64,000 bases of DNA, taken from Ruegeria marisrubri. GTDB lineage: Bacteria > Pseudomonadota > Alphaproteobacteria > Rhodobacterales > Rhodobacteraceae. Below, one piece after another: positions 1 through 8,599 of the stretch. A program made the translations under genes and the position numbers. The stretch covers positions 124,001-188,000 of the forward strand of contig NZ_LQBQ01000012.1 of assembly GCF_001507595.1 (NCBI RefSeq), written 5' to 3'. Each line of letters starts with the position of its first letter. The first letter of the stretch is position 1. The notes below the pieces were generated by a model. The model was given only the letters and a program-made list of their open reading frames with translations, was not told where the DNA came from and did not search any database.

Positions 1-2200
1 GACCTGCGTCGCGTGCGGCGAATGCGTTCAGGCCTGCCCGACCGGCGCGCTGATGCCCGCCACCGTGCTGGACGACCAGCAGCGCGGCGACAGCAAGGAT
101 TACGATTCCGAGACCGAAAGCGTCTGCCCCTTCTGCGGGGTGGGCTGCAAGGTCAGCCTCAAGGTCAAGGACGGCAAGGTCAAATATGTCGAGGGCATCA
201 ACGGCCCCGCCAACGAAGGCCGCCTGTGCGTCAAGGGCCGGTTCGGGTTCGACTATATCCACCACCCGCACCGCCTGACCAAACCGCTGATCCGGCGCGA
301 GGACGCACCGCCCAAGGGACTGAATGTCGATCCCGCTGACTGGAGCACCCATTTCCGCGAGGCAACCTGGGACGAGGCGCTGGATCTGGCCGCGAAGGGC
401 TTGATGAAGCTGCGCGAAGAAGACCCGCGCAGCGTTGCGGGCTTTGGTTCGGCCAAATGCACCAACGAAGAGGCCTATCTGTTCCAGAAGTTCATCCGGC
501 AGGGCTTTGGCCACAACAACGTGGACCACTGCACGCGGCTGTGCCATGCCTCCTCGGTGGCGGCGCTGATCGAGAACGTGGGCTCGGGCGCGGTGACCGC
601 GACCTTCAACGAAATCGAGAACGCCGATGTGGCGATCATCATCGGCGCCAACCCGATCGAGAACCATCCCGTCGCGGCGACCTACTTCAAGCAGTTCGCC
701 AAGCGCGGCGGCAAGCTGATCGTGATGGACCCGCGCGGCGTCGGCATGCGCAAATTCGCGACCGAGATGCTGCAGTTCCGGCCCGGTGCCGATGTCTCGA
801 TGCTGAACGCGATCATGAACGTGATCGTCGAGGAAGAACTGTATGACAGCCAGTACATCCACCGCTGGACCGAGAACTGGGAGGCCGAGAAGGAACATCT
901 GCGCCAGTTCACGCCCGAGAAGATGGCGCCGATCTGCGGCATCGAGCCCGATCAGCTGCGCCGCGTGGCCCGGATCTTCGCCAATGCCAAGGCGGGGCTG
1001 ATCTTCTGGGGCATGGGCGTCAGCCAGCATATCCACGGCACCGACAACTCGCGCTGCCTGATTTCGCTGGCCCTGATGACGGGCAACGTCGGCAAGCCGG
1101 GCGCGGGCCTGCACCCGCTGCGGGGGCAGAACAACGTGCAGGGGGCCTCGGATGCCGGACTGATCCCGATGTTCCTGCCCGACTACCAGTCGGTCACCGA
1201 CGACGCCGTGCGGGCCAAGTTCAGCCAGGTCTGGAACTCGGGCGATTTCTCGAACGAGAAGGGCCTGACCGTGACCGAGATCATCGACCACGCCTATGCG
1301 GGCAAGATCAAGGGCATGTACATAATGGGCGAAAACCCGGCCATGTCCGACCCAGACGTGAACCACGCCCGCAAGGCGCTGGCCAAGCTGGACCTGATGA
1401 TCGTGCAGGACATCTTCCTGACCGAAACGGCGAACTATGCCGACATCATCCTGCCGGCCTCGGCGCTGTATGAAAAGAACGGCACGGTGTCGAACACCAA
1501 CCGCCAGGTGCAGCGCGTGCGCCCCGCGGTGCCACCACCGGGCGAGGCGCGCGAGGATTGGGCGATCACCGTCGACCTGGCGCAGCGCATTGAGTTGAAC
1601 TGGGATTACACCGACGTTTCCCAGGTCTTTGCCGAGATGAAACAGGTCATGGCTTCACTGGACAACATCACTTGGGAGCGGCTCGAGACCGAGACGATCA
1701 CCTATCCTTCGCTGTCCGAGACCGATCCGGGCCAGTCCATCGTGTTCGGCCATGGGTTCCCGCGTCCGAATGGTCGCGCGAAATTCACCCCGGCCAGCAT
1801 CATCCCCCCGGATGAGGCGCCGGACGAGGAATTCCCCATGATCGCCACCACCGGGCGGCAGCTGGAACATTGGCACACCGGCTCGATGACACGCCGCGCC
1901 AAGGTTCTGGACGCGGTCGAGCCGGAAGCGAACTGTTCGATGAACCCGCGCACGCTCAAGCTGATGGGGATCGAGCCCGGCGAGATGGTGCGTCTGACCA
2001 CCCGGCGTGGCTCGATCGAGATCATGGTGCGCGCCGACCGGGCCATCGCCGAGGACATGGTGTTCATCCCCTTCGCCTATGTCGAAGCGGCGGCGAACAT
2101 CCTGACGAACCCGGCCATCGACCCCTATGGCAAGATCCCCGAGTTCAAATACTCGGCAGTTCGGGTCGAAAAGGCAGCGGAGGCAGTCGCGGCGGAATAA
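1..2200 (+). CDS. fdhA: Formate dehydrogenase alpha subunit (5'-truncated by window)
   Basis: Catalytic subunit of a molybdenum-dependent, probably NAD-linked cytoplasmic formate dehydrogenase that oxidises formate to CO2. The reading frame is open from base 2, so the start lies upstream. The first visible codons encode a ferredoxin-type cluster (C-x2-C-x2-C-x3-CP), the end of the N-terminal Fe-S region. Next comes the C-x2-C-x3-C Fe-S motif (CPFCGVGC, about 130-150) that opens the molybdopterin oxidoreductase domain. The Mo-ligand position (RLCHASS) is an ordinary Cys codon at 542-544, not selenocysteine. The last 120 residues form the molybdopterin dinucleotide-binding domain. Companion beta/gamma subunits would lie upstream, outside the window; no fdhD follows. 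The two-cluster architecture matches FdsA/FdhA-type enzymes. Confidence 0.95.
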   Translation, partial: TCVACGECVQACPTGALMPATVLDDQQRGDSKDYDSETESVCPFCGVGCKVSLKVKDGKVKYVEGINGPANEGRLCVKGRFGFDYIHHPHRLTKPLIRREDAPPKGLNVDPADWSTHFREATWDEALDLAAKGLMKLREEDPRSVAGFGSAKCTNEEAYLFQKFIRQGFGHNNVDHCTRLCHASSVAALIENVGSGAVTATFNEIENADVAIIIGANPIENHPVAATYFKQFAKRGGKLIVMDPRGVGMRKFATEMLQFRPGADVSMLNAIMNVIVEEELYDSQYIHRWTENWEAEKEHLRQFTPEKMAPICGIEPDQLRRVARIFANAKAGLIFWGMGVSQHIHGTDNSRCLISLALMTGNVGKPGAGLHPLRGQNNVQGASDAGLIPMFLPDYQSVTDDAVRAKFSQVWNSGDFSNEKGLTVTEIIDHAYAGKIKGMYIMGENPAMSDPDVNHARKALAKLDLMIVQDIFLTETANYADIILPASALYEKNGTVSNTNRQVQRVRPAVPPPGEAREDWAITVDLAQRIELNWDYTDVSQVFAEMKQVMASLDNITWERLETETITYPSLSETDPGQSIVFGHGFPRPNGRAKFTPASIIPPDEAPDEEFPMIATTGRQLEHWHTGSMTRRAKVLDAVEPEANCSMNPRTLKLMGIEPGEMVRLTTRRGSIEIMVRADRAIAEDMVFIPFAYVEAAANILTNPAIDPYGKIPEFKYSAVRVEKAAEAVAAE

Positions 2201-2318
2201 CCTGCCGCTAGAAAAAGCAAAACGGGCGGCCTCTTCGGGGGGCGGCTCGCTACAGTAAATGTTGCCAGTGGTGCGTCTGGCTGTCGCGCAACATTGTGGG
2301 CATGTGCTCCATTAAAAG

Positions 2319-2350
2319 AAGCTCCCGAGTATTTCTTCGGGAGCTTTCTT
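2319..2350. terminator. Bidirectional rho-independent terminator
   Basis: Perfect 10-bp stem (AAGCTCCCGA at 2319-2328, TCGGGAGCTT at 2337-2346) with an 8-nt loop. It is followed on the plus strand by TTCTT and, read on the minus strand, by CTTTTAAT. It lies between the ends of the converging formate dehydrogenase and methyltransferase genes and can serve both. Confidence 0.8.
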
Positions 2351-2420
2351 GTTGAGCCACATCCGTCAACGGCGGCCATGCGGGCAAAGCTGCCCACGAA
2401 CCTACGATGGACGTAAATGC

Positions 2421-3224
2421 CTAGTTGGGTTTTCGCGCAATCGCTGTTGCAATTGCCTGGTAACCGTACAGCGATCCATTTTGGGCGCGTCGGTGATGTT
2501 CTGCTACCAAGGCGTTGGCTAGTTCTTTTCCTATGTCCCCGCGTTCATACATCTGCTGACTCGTTACATCCACCCAAGGGAGCATCTGTTCCGGGTTGGT
2601 AACGACGCGGCTCTCGACTCCGAATTCAGTGATTGAAAATCCGACATCCGAGATGAGCGACCGCAGTTTGGCCACTATGAACGGATCAGTCACGAACTCT
2701 CGAACGAATTCTTTCGCGCACATGTCAAGTGGATCATTTGGAAAGGCGCTGAACGTTGCCTTTGAAAAATCTACGTCGCACACAATCAGAGAGCCACCTG
2801 ATTTCAGCACCCTAAACGCTTCAGCAACGAGTTCTTTCGGGTTTTCCACGTGGGTCAGAACAGTATGCATGATAACCGCATCAACGGACCCGTCGTCCAC
2901 TGGCAAACTCGCCCCATCAGCTACTATGAACTCCAAGTTCGAGTAGCCGTTTCCCCTGACTTTTGCTTCTGCAACGAACCCTTTCGACGGCTCGAAGCCA
3001 ATAACCTTCGAGGGGTGGGAATGTGCGGCTATCCGTCGTGTTACGGCACCCGCTCCTGCTCCGACCTCAATAACTGTGCTGTTCTCGGAAAGGCGCAGTG
3101 TTGCCAAGTATGAAGCGACAATTTCCTCCATTTTGGGGTCGGATTGCCTCTCATCCATCGAGTCCGCAAACATCTTGATAAACTCTGGACCTGCTGAATC
3201 TACGTCCTGAAATGGGTCAGTCAT
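2421..3224 (-). CDS. Class I SAM-dependent methyltransferase
   Basis: 267-residue Methyltransf_11/25-type enzyme of unknown substrate. SAM motif I is VIEVGAGAGAVTRRIA near residue 57, an acidic motif II follows (IGFEPSKG), and motif IV/post-I reads VDAVIMHTVLTHV, as in small-molecule methyltransferases. An upstream GTG at 3242 is in frame, but the ATG at 3222-3224 has GGAG seven bases before it and is preferred. The gene sits in a stretch of visibly lower GC (sampled lines near 50-55% against about 65-70% in neighbours) shared with the next gene, suggesting acquisition by transfer. It could equally be an arsenite- or ubiquinone-like methyltransferase; the substrate cannot be read from the sequence. 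Confidence 0.85.
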   Translation of the reverse strand: MTDPFQDVDSAGPEFIKMFADSMDERQSDPKMEEIVASYLATLRLSENSTVIEVGAGAGAVTRRIAAHSHPSKVIGFEPSKGFVAEAKVRGNGYSNLEFIVADGASLPVDDGSVDAVIMHTVLTHVENPKELVAEAFRVLKSGGSLIVCDVDFSKATFSAFPNDPLDMCAKEFVREFVTDPFIVAKLRSLISDVGFSITEFGVESRVVTNPEQMLPWVDVTSQQMYERGDIGKELANALVAEHHRRAQNGSLYGYQAIATAIARKPN

Positions 3225-3397
3225 TCTGGTTCTCCGCCGCACTTGTCAGCGAACCATAACACAAACCGAGATACGCATTGACTTGGTCGAGTTCGGGCTC
3301 GAGCTGGCATCTACTTCGTTTGCTGAAAAGACCACGTGGCGGACAATGCTGACATGGTGGCACTTATGACCTAGGCCTCTGTAGGGGAGGTGCAAGC

Positions 3398-3790
3398 ATG
3401 GCTGATCAGGTTGTTGGAGGCTGTAAGTGCGGCCTGGTTCGGTACAAAGGGGCGCGCGCAGACACATCGATGTTTCGGTGTCACTGTCGTGATTGCCAGC
3501 AGCTTACAGGCACGGGTCATTCTGAGATGATACCGTTGCTTGCCGAGACGTTCACAATTGGCTATGCCTGCAAGACGTACGAGTTGATCGGCGGCTCAGG
3601 TTGGCCAACATACAGCAGTTTCTGCCCAAATTGCGGGTTCCAGTTGACTCGTAGAAGCGAACGAATGAACGATAGGATATACGTTCACGCCGCTTCCTTG
3701 GATGACCCGTCGAGATACGTTCCAGAGAAATCGATCTACTCGGAAGCGGCGCGGCCTTGGGACGACGGAGTGATCAAGTCTGACCGATAA
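3398..3790 (+). CDS. GFA (Mss4-like) domain protein
   Basis: 130-residue protein of the GFA/CENP-V family, often labelled glutathione-dependent formaldehyde-activating enzyme although most members lack proven activity. The zinc-binding cysteines are all present: CKC near residue 9, CHCRDC near residue 27 and CPNCG near residue 80. A strong Shine-Dalgarno (GGGGAGG) precedes the ATG. Base composition is low-GC like the divergent methyltransferase upstream, so the two may have arrived together. A link to the neighbouring formate dehydrogenase through formaldehyde oxidation is possible but speculative. Confidence 0.85.
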   Translation: MADQVVGGCKCGLVRYKGARADTSMFRCHCRDCQQLTGTGHSEMIPLLAETFTIGYACKTYELIGGSGWPTYSSFCPNCGFQLTRRSERMNDRIYVHAASLDDPSRYVPEKSIYSEAARPWDDGVIKSDR

Positions 3791-3967
3791 GGGCTCAAGC
3801 CTGACATTCGCTGCGGCAGCATGGCGCACACAGAAAATCTACTTTCGAGACCTGCAACATTTCCCGTAAGGGGACTGCTTCGTGGACCGATTTTTCTTTT
3901 CCATGGGGCTGGACTTGCGCGCCCATGCTGGCACTCTGACCTTCAGTCGAAAGAGAGAGGAGCAAAG

Positions 3968-4483
3968 ATGTCCCAAATCCCGCCCGGCGGCCATGACGGC
4001 CCCTATCCGGCACCGGTCGAAGTGCGCGGCTTTGAGGTGAAGCCGGAATGGATCGACTATAACGGCCACATGAACGTAGGCTACTACGGTGTCGCCTTCG
4101 ACTTGGGGCTGGAAGCGATGATGGTCGAGCATCTGGGTTTGGGCGGGATCCAGGTCGAAGCCACGGGGCAGGGGCCTTACATGATACAATCGCACCTCCA
4201 CTTTCTGCGGGAAGTGCGAGAGGGAGAAAGGTTCTATTACCACCTGCGCCTGCTGGATGCGGACGAGAAACGGGGCCACTATTTCGCGCAGATGTTCTCG
4301 GAAGAGGGCGATGCGCTTTGCGCGACGCAAGAGGGGCTGTTCATCAACGTCAGCCATGAAACCGGCCGCTCGGCCCGCTACCCCGACTGGGCGGTAGCGC
4401 GTCTGGCGCGGATGGTGCAGGACCACAAGGGATTGGACCCTGCGCCGCAGATCGGTCAGCCTATCGGGATCCGCCGAAAGTAG
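3968..4483 (+). CDS. Hotdog-fold acyl-CoA thioesterase
   Basis: 171-residue single-hotdog thioesterase of the 4HBT/YbgC type. The signature DYNGHMN, with the catalytic Asp and the motif that starts the long hotdog helix, lies near residue 24. The frame is open from 3821, but the ATG at 3968 is preceded by AGAGAGGAG and begins the conserved protein. The family includes betainyl-CoA thioesterases of carnitine breakdown, which this sequence resembles, though no carnitine genes are adjacent. High GC resumes here, unlike the two genes before it. Confidence 0.8.
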   Translation: MSQIPPGGHDGPYPAPVEVRGFEVKPEWIDYNGHMNVGYYGVAFDLGLEAMMVEHLGLGGIQVEATGQGPYMIQSHLHFLREVREGERFYYHLRLLDADEKRGHYFAQMFSEEGDALCATQEGLFINVSHETGRSARYPDWAVARLARMVQDHKGLDPAPQIGQPIGIRRK

Positions 4484-4507
4484 CTCGGGCAGGTGAACGG
4501 GCCGCCG

Positions 4508-7500
4508 TCAGTAGTCGCGCTCGAAGAACACGCCGACACCTGTCTCACCCTGACTGTCCACCGTCCCGCGCAGTGTGATTGTGTCCGACACGTCCAGGTT
4601 CAGGTTCACCTCGGTGTCGCCGTCGATATTCACGGTAACGTCGGTGTAGAGGTTGTCGCCGACATAGGCCCCGACCCCGACGCGGCCGGCGCCGTTCTCG
4701 TCGGTGCTCACGTCAATCGTGTCCACGCCGGTCGCGTCGCGGATGCCTTTGGTGGCGTCCCCGCCCGCGCCGCTGAGCTGCGCCAGAGAGGCCGCCATCT
4801 GCGCGATGACGAACGGTGACAACTCGGAGAAACGATTGCCGAAAAGCAGCATGGCCAATGCCTCTTCGGCGGGACGTTCCGGGTCGGAGTAGATTTCCAC
4901 CTTCGGGGAATCGAGGGGGCCTGCGATTTCGATGACCGCCGTACCATCAGATGTGCTGGTGGCGGACTCGAACTCGACATAAGGGGTCAGATCGCCTTGA
5001 AGGGTCACGAGGCCCTTGGTCAGTGTCAGGCGGCGGCCCAGAATGTCGATGACACCCCGTATCAACTCGATCTGCCCAGAGGGCGATACGGATCTCGTGG
5101 TGCCGCCGATATGGATGCGCCCCCCCAGCTCGGCGTTGATTCCGCGGCCACGGACAAACACGGCCTTGGGAGCCAGCAGTCCGATATCCAGCGAGATCCG
5201 TGAGGCGTTGGTTGACTTTTTCTCTTTCTCGATAAGCCCGGCTCGCTCGCGTGTGACATGGACCGCCCCCGGTTCTCCGACATGTTCAATCGGCGGAATC
5301 GGCGCCGCCCCGACGGCACCGGATGCAGCGGCAAGGTTGATGTTGGTTTCCCCGAAATCGACCTGACCGACGATCGAGCTGTTGCCGGCCAGCGCGCCGG
5401 ACATGGTGATCTGCCCGTTCAAGATCGTGTCGTAAAGCAATTGATCCGTCAGAACGAGATCGTTCAGCGCAACCGAGATCTGGCCGTTGAACGGAGGGGA
5501 CAGTTCCACGGGCCCTGACACGGTCAGGGTGCCGCCCGCGCGCATCCCGCCCTGCAGGGCGATTGCGGCAGAGCCATCTGCCAGAGAAACTTCTCCGTTG
5601 ATTCCAGCGATCGTTTGCCCGACGGCAGGGATCGCGATGGTGGTATCCGATGTGGATATGGTGCCGCTCACCGCATCAAGGCCGGGTTCGCCCTTCAACG
5701 CGAGATCGAACCGGGCCGTGCCATCGATCTGGTTGGGCGAGATGTATTTGTTCACCACCCCGATGGCCACGGTTCCCTTGACCGCGAGGTCTGCCAGCGA
5801 AGTGCTTTCGTCGAGTGTTCCTGCCACGGTGCCATCAATCTGGGCGGGGCCTTTTGCGCTTGCCTCGATGGTCCAGACGCCATCCTCGCGCTTCGCATTT
5901 CCCGTTGCTTCGACCGAGCCGGGAAACTCGGGTGCATAGCGTTCTACCCTGTCCAGCCGGGCGTCGAAGTCAAGATCGGCGCTGCCATCCGAATTCACCG
6001 ATCCGACCAGAACCGCGTAAGACGTGTCAGGGCCTTTCAGGCGCACATTTCCCTCCAGGCCTGTCGCGGTCGGAGAAACACTGCCATTCAGCTGCAGAGG
6101 ACCCTTTGTCGTTGTGGAAATACGCGCGAGGTCGTCCAGCTCTGCGGCAAAGCTCAACTCGCCGGTTTCACGGCTGATCTGCCCCCGGGCATTTGCCGAA
6201 AGCGCGGTTCCGTCCAGTCGGAAGCTTCGGATGTCCACGCCTGCACTACCCCTGGCGGCGTCCAGGTTCAGGGTCGTGCGCCCTTGGATCAACGCGTCCA
6301 GCTTCGCGATGCCGGTTGTCAGATCACTTGCGTCGAGATCGGCGCGCAGATCGAACAGGCGCGACTCGCGAGTTGCATAGCCCTCGGTGCTGGCCTTTAC
6401 CGAGCCTGATAGGTCCATTCCGACGAGGTCTGAGAAAAGGGACAGGTCCGGCACGTTAAGGTCCGCCTTGCCTTCGATATTCATGTCTCCGGCAAGCTCG
6501 GTTACCGTCGCGGCGACATCGGCCTGCAGTGCCGTTCCATTTATGGTCGCAGCCCGGATCACGACCTCGTCGGCTGTTTTGGCCGCGTCCAGATGAATTT
6601 CGCTTTGCCCAGCGATCAGCGGGTCGATGTCAGCGCGCCCCGTCTTCAGGTTCTGACCCTTGATGGCGACCTTGCCGTCGAAATCCAGTGTCTCGAGTGC
6701 AAATTTGCCCTCGACGCCGGCTTGGGCAGCCCCACCCAGCTCCATTCCGGCAAGACCCGAGGCCACCGAAAGGTCGGGCGCGTCGATTTCGGCAGTTCCC
6801 TCTACCGTCAGGTTGCCGCCCGGAGTGGTCACGACCGCAGCCGCCCGAGCCGTCAGGGCCGATCCGCCGATGGCAAAATTGCGGATGGTCAACCCGTCCC
6901 GTCCCCGCCGCGCATCGAGTGAAATCGTGGTTTCTCCGACGATCAGCGGGTCGATATCCGGCCGACCCGTGGCGAGGTTCTGCCCCTTGGCCTCCAGCTT
7001 TGCGTCAAAGCTGCCTTCCAACGGGGTGGCCTCGCCATCAACATGCGCCGCGACCGATCCCGCCAGATCCGTTTTCGCCAGTCCAGAGAAGCGCGAAAGA
7101 TCCGACGCCTCAAGCGATGCGGTCCCATCGACATGAAATCCGCGGTCCAGACCGTCGATCGTGGCATCGGCTTCGAGGGCATAATCGGTCCCCACCAGTT
7201 CCAGCCCGGCAACCTCAAGCGTGCCATCGTCTCGCAGTCTGAACTGGCCGTCCAGAGAAATCCGGCTCCCGAGCGCCGAGTTCAAATTCGGATCGGCCAT
7301 TTCGACACCGCTGGCGGCGAGTTGTAGATCGCCCCCCAGCTGCAATGTCTCGCCTTGTTGCAGCGTCCCCTGTGCCGTGAGCAAGGCGTGGTCCAGCTGT
7401 ATGTCGGGCGAGCGGTAGTCGTCCGCCGTCACGCTGACATCCCAGGTATTGCCGGTTGCCTGGTCGAACAGGCCCGAGACCTGGGCCGCGCCGACCGAGG

Positions 7501-8599
7501 TTTGCCCGCCGGCAACCGGCAGCACGACGCTTTCACCTGCAGGCGGGGTCACGCGGGCCTGAAGGGCGGCTTTCTCAAGCGTGCCAGCAGCCAGCCTCAC
7601 CTCGCCTTCCAGTTTCAGCGCGTCCGAGGTGATGTCCGCGTCAGATACGACGATCAGCCCGTCCGGGCCGGTTCGGCCATCCACGAACAGCCGGGTTTCA
7701 GTCCCGAAAAAGGCATCGAGGTCAGCGGCCAGAAACGGCGTCACGTCTCCGCTGACATCACCGGTGAAGGCGATCCCCTTCGCCTCTTCGCTCCCGCCAG
7801 CAAGCGACGCCTCGCGCAGGCGCACCTGTCCGGCGATCCGTTCGGTTTTGTCGGTGCTCACCGAGATGTCGGCGGTGAAGTCGGTGACCGGCCCTTCGCC
7901 TTTGGCGGTCACTTGCAGCGAGGGTTGGTCCGGTATCCTGAGGGCTGTCGAAATCAGCCCACCGGCTTGTTCGTTCACCTGCAGGTCCAGTTCGATCTGG
8001 CTGCTTTCGTTCTGGAAACGGGCGGTCATGCCGATCGTGTCTCCGGGGCGATCCAGACGAGTGACACCCAGATTGGTGTCAAGTGTGCCGTCTGCCAGCA
8101 CGAGCGCCCCGTTGACACCCAAGTCGGCGGCCAGGCCGATCACTGGTTCGTCCAGGACAAGGTGATCAACTCGGATTTCCCCGATCTCGATCGCCACTGG
8201 CAGTTCGGGCAATTGGAATGGCTGGGTTTCCGCGGAGGGCAAAGGCTCTTCGGCCGTGGTTTTCCCCGGCGTGCGCGCGATCAGGATTTCCTCGGCGGCC
8301 AGCGCATTCACCGAAAACCGTCCACGGATCAATGCAAGGCGGTTCCAGTCCAACTCGGCGTTTCGGATGGTCAACCACACGCCCTCGTCGTCGGCCACCG
8401 AGATCTCTTCGATGGTTGCGCGTGCACTCAATGCGCCTTGAAGCCCCTTGACCGACACGTTGCGCTGGTCGCCGGACAACGTGTTCTCCAGGAAGTCGAT
8501 CAGCAGGCCACCGCCTTCCTCCTCGTTCTCCTGAGCAAGGGCAGGCGGAGCAACCGCCATCAAGACGATCAGGAGTGGATATGCGATCCGGCGTGTCAA
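4508..8599 (-). CDS. tamB: Translocation and assembly module protein TamB
   Basis: 1363-residue inner-membrane-anchored, periplasm-spanning protein. With TamA it helps insert outer-membrane proteins and is implicated in phospholipid transport across the periplasm. An N-terminal hydrophobic anchor/signal (MTRRIAYPLLIVLMAVAPP) is followed by a long stretch of short alternating beta segments typical of the AsmA/TamB groove. The C-terminal third is the conserved TamB (DUF490) domain, ending in a beta-rich FFERDY tail. Residues from roughly 480 to 800 contain three tandem copies of a 109-residue module (see findings). The start overlaps the tamA stop by 4 bases, so the two are translationally coupled. 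Confidence 0.95.
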   Translation of the reverse strand: MTRRIAYPLLIVLMAVAPPALAQENEEEGGGLLIDFLENTLSGDQRNVSVKGLQGALSARATIEEISVADDEGVWLTIRNAELDWNRLALIRGRFSVNALAAEEILIARTPGKTTAEEPLPSAETQPFQLPELPVAIEIGEIRVDHLVLDEPVIGLAADLGVNGALVLADGTLDTNLGVTRLDRPGDTIGMTARFQNESSQIELDLQVNEQAGGLISTALRIPDQPSLQVTAKGEGPVTDFTADISVSTDKTERIAGQVRLREASLAGGSEEAKGIAFTGDVSGDVTPFLAADLDAFFGTETRLFVDGRTGPDGLIVVSDADITSDALKLEGEVRLAAGTLEKAALQARVTPPAGESVVLPVAGGQTSVGAAQVSGLFDQATGNTWDVSVTADDYRSPDIQLDHALLTAQGTLQQGETLQLGGDLQLAASGVEMADPNLNSALGSRISLDGQFRLRDDGTLEVAGLELVGTDYALEADATIDGLDRGFHVDGTASLEASDLSRFSGLAKTDLAGSVAAHVDGEATPLEGSFDAKLEAKGQNLATGRPDIDPLIVGETTISLDARRGRDGLTIRNFAIGGSALTARAAAVVTTPGGNLTVEGTAEIDAPDLSVASGLAGMELGGAAQAGVEGKFALETLDFDGKVAIKGQNLKTGRADIDPLIAGQSEIHLDAAKTADEVVIRAATINGTALQADVAATVTELAGDMNIEGKADLNVPDLSLFSDLVGMDLSGSVKASTEGYATRESRLFDLRADLDASDLTTGIAKLDALIQGRTTLNLDAARGSAGVDIRSFRLDGTALSANARGQISRETGELSFAAELDDLARISTTTKGPLQLNGSVSPTATGLEGNVRLKGPDTSYAVLVGSVNSDGSADLDFDARLDRVERYAPEFPGSVEATGNAKREDGVWTIEASAKGPAQIDGTVAGTLDESTSLADLAVKGTVAIGVVNKYISPNQIDGTARFDLALKGEPGLDAVSGTISTSDTTIAIPAVGQTIAGINGEVSLADGSAAIALQGGMRAGGTLTVSGPVELSPPFNGQISVALNDLVLTDQLLYDTILNGQITMSGALAGNSSIVGQVDFGETNINLAAASGAVGAAPIPPIEHVGEPGAVHVTRERAGLIEKEKKSTNASRISLDIGLLAPKAVFVRGRGINAELGGRIHIGGTTRSVSPSGQIELIRGVIDILGRRLTLTKGLVTLQGDLTPYVEFESATSTSDGTAVIEIAGPLDSPKVEIYSDPERPAEEALAMLLFGNRFSELSPFVIAQMAASLAQLSGAGGDATKGIRDATGVDTIDVSTDENGAGRVGVGAYVGDNLYTDVTVNIDGDTEVNLNLDVSDTITLRGTVDSQGETGVGVFFERDY

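Noticed and set aside
3791-3967. Short gap with an open frame upstream of the thioesterase
   Set aside because: No SD or homology before the ATG at 3968; the extra residues look like untranslated sequence.
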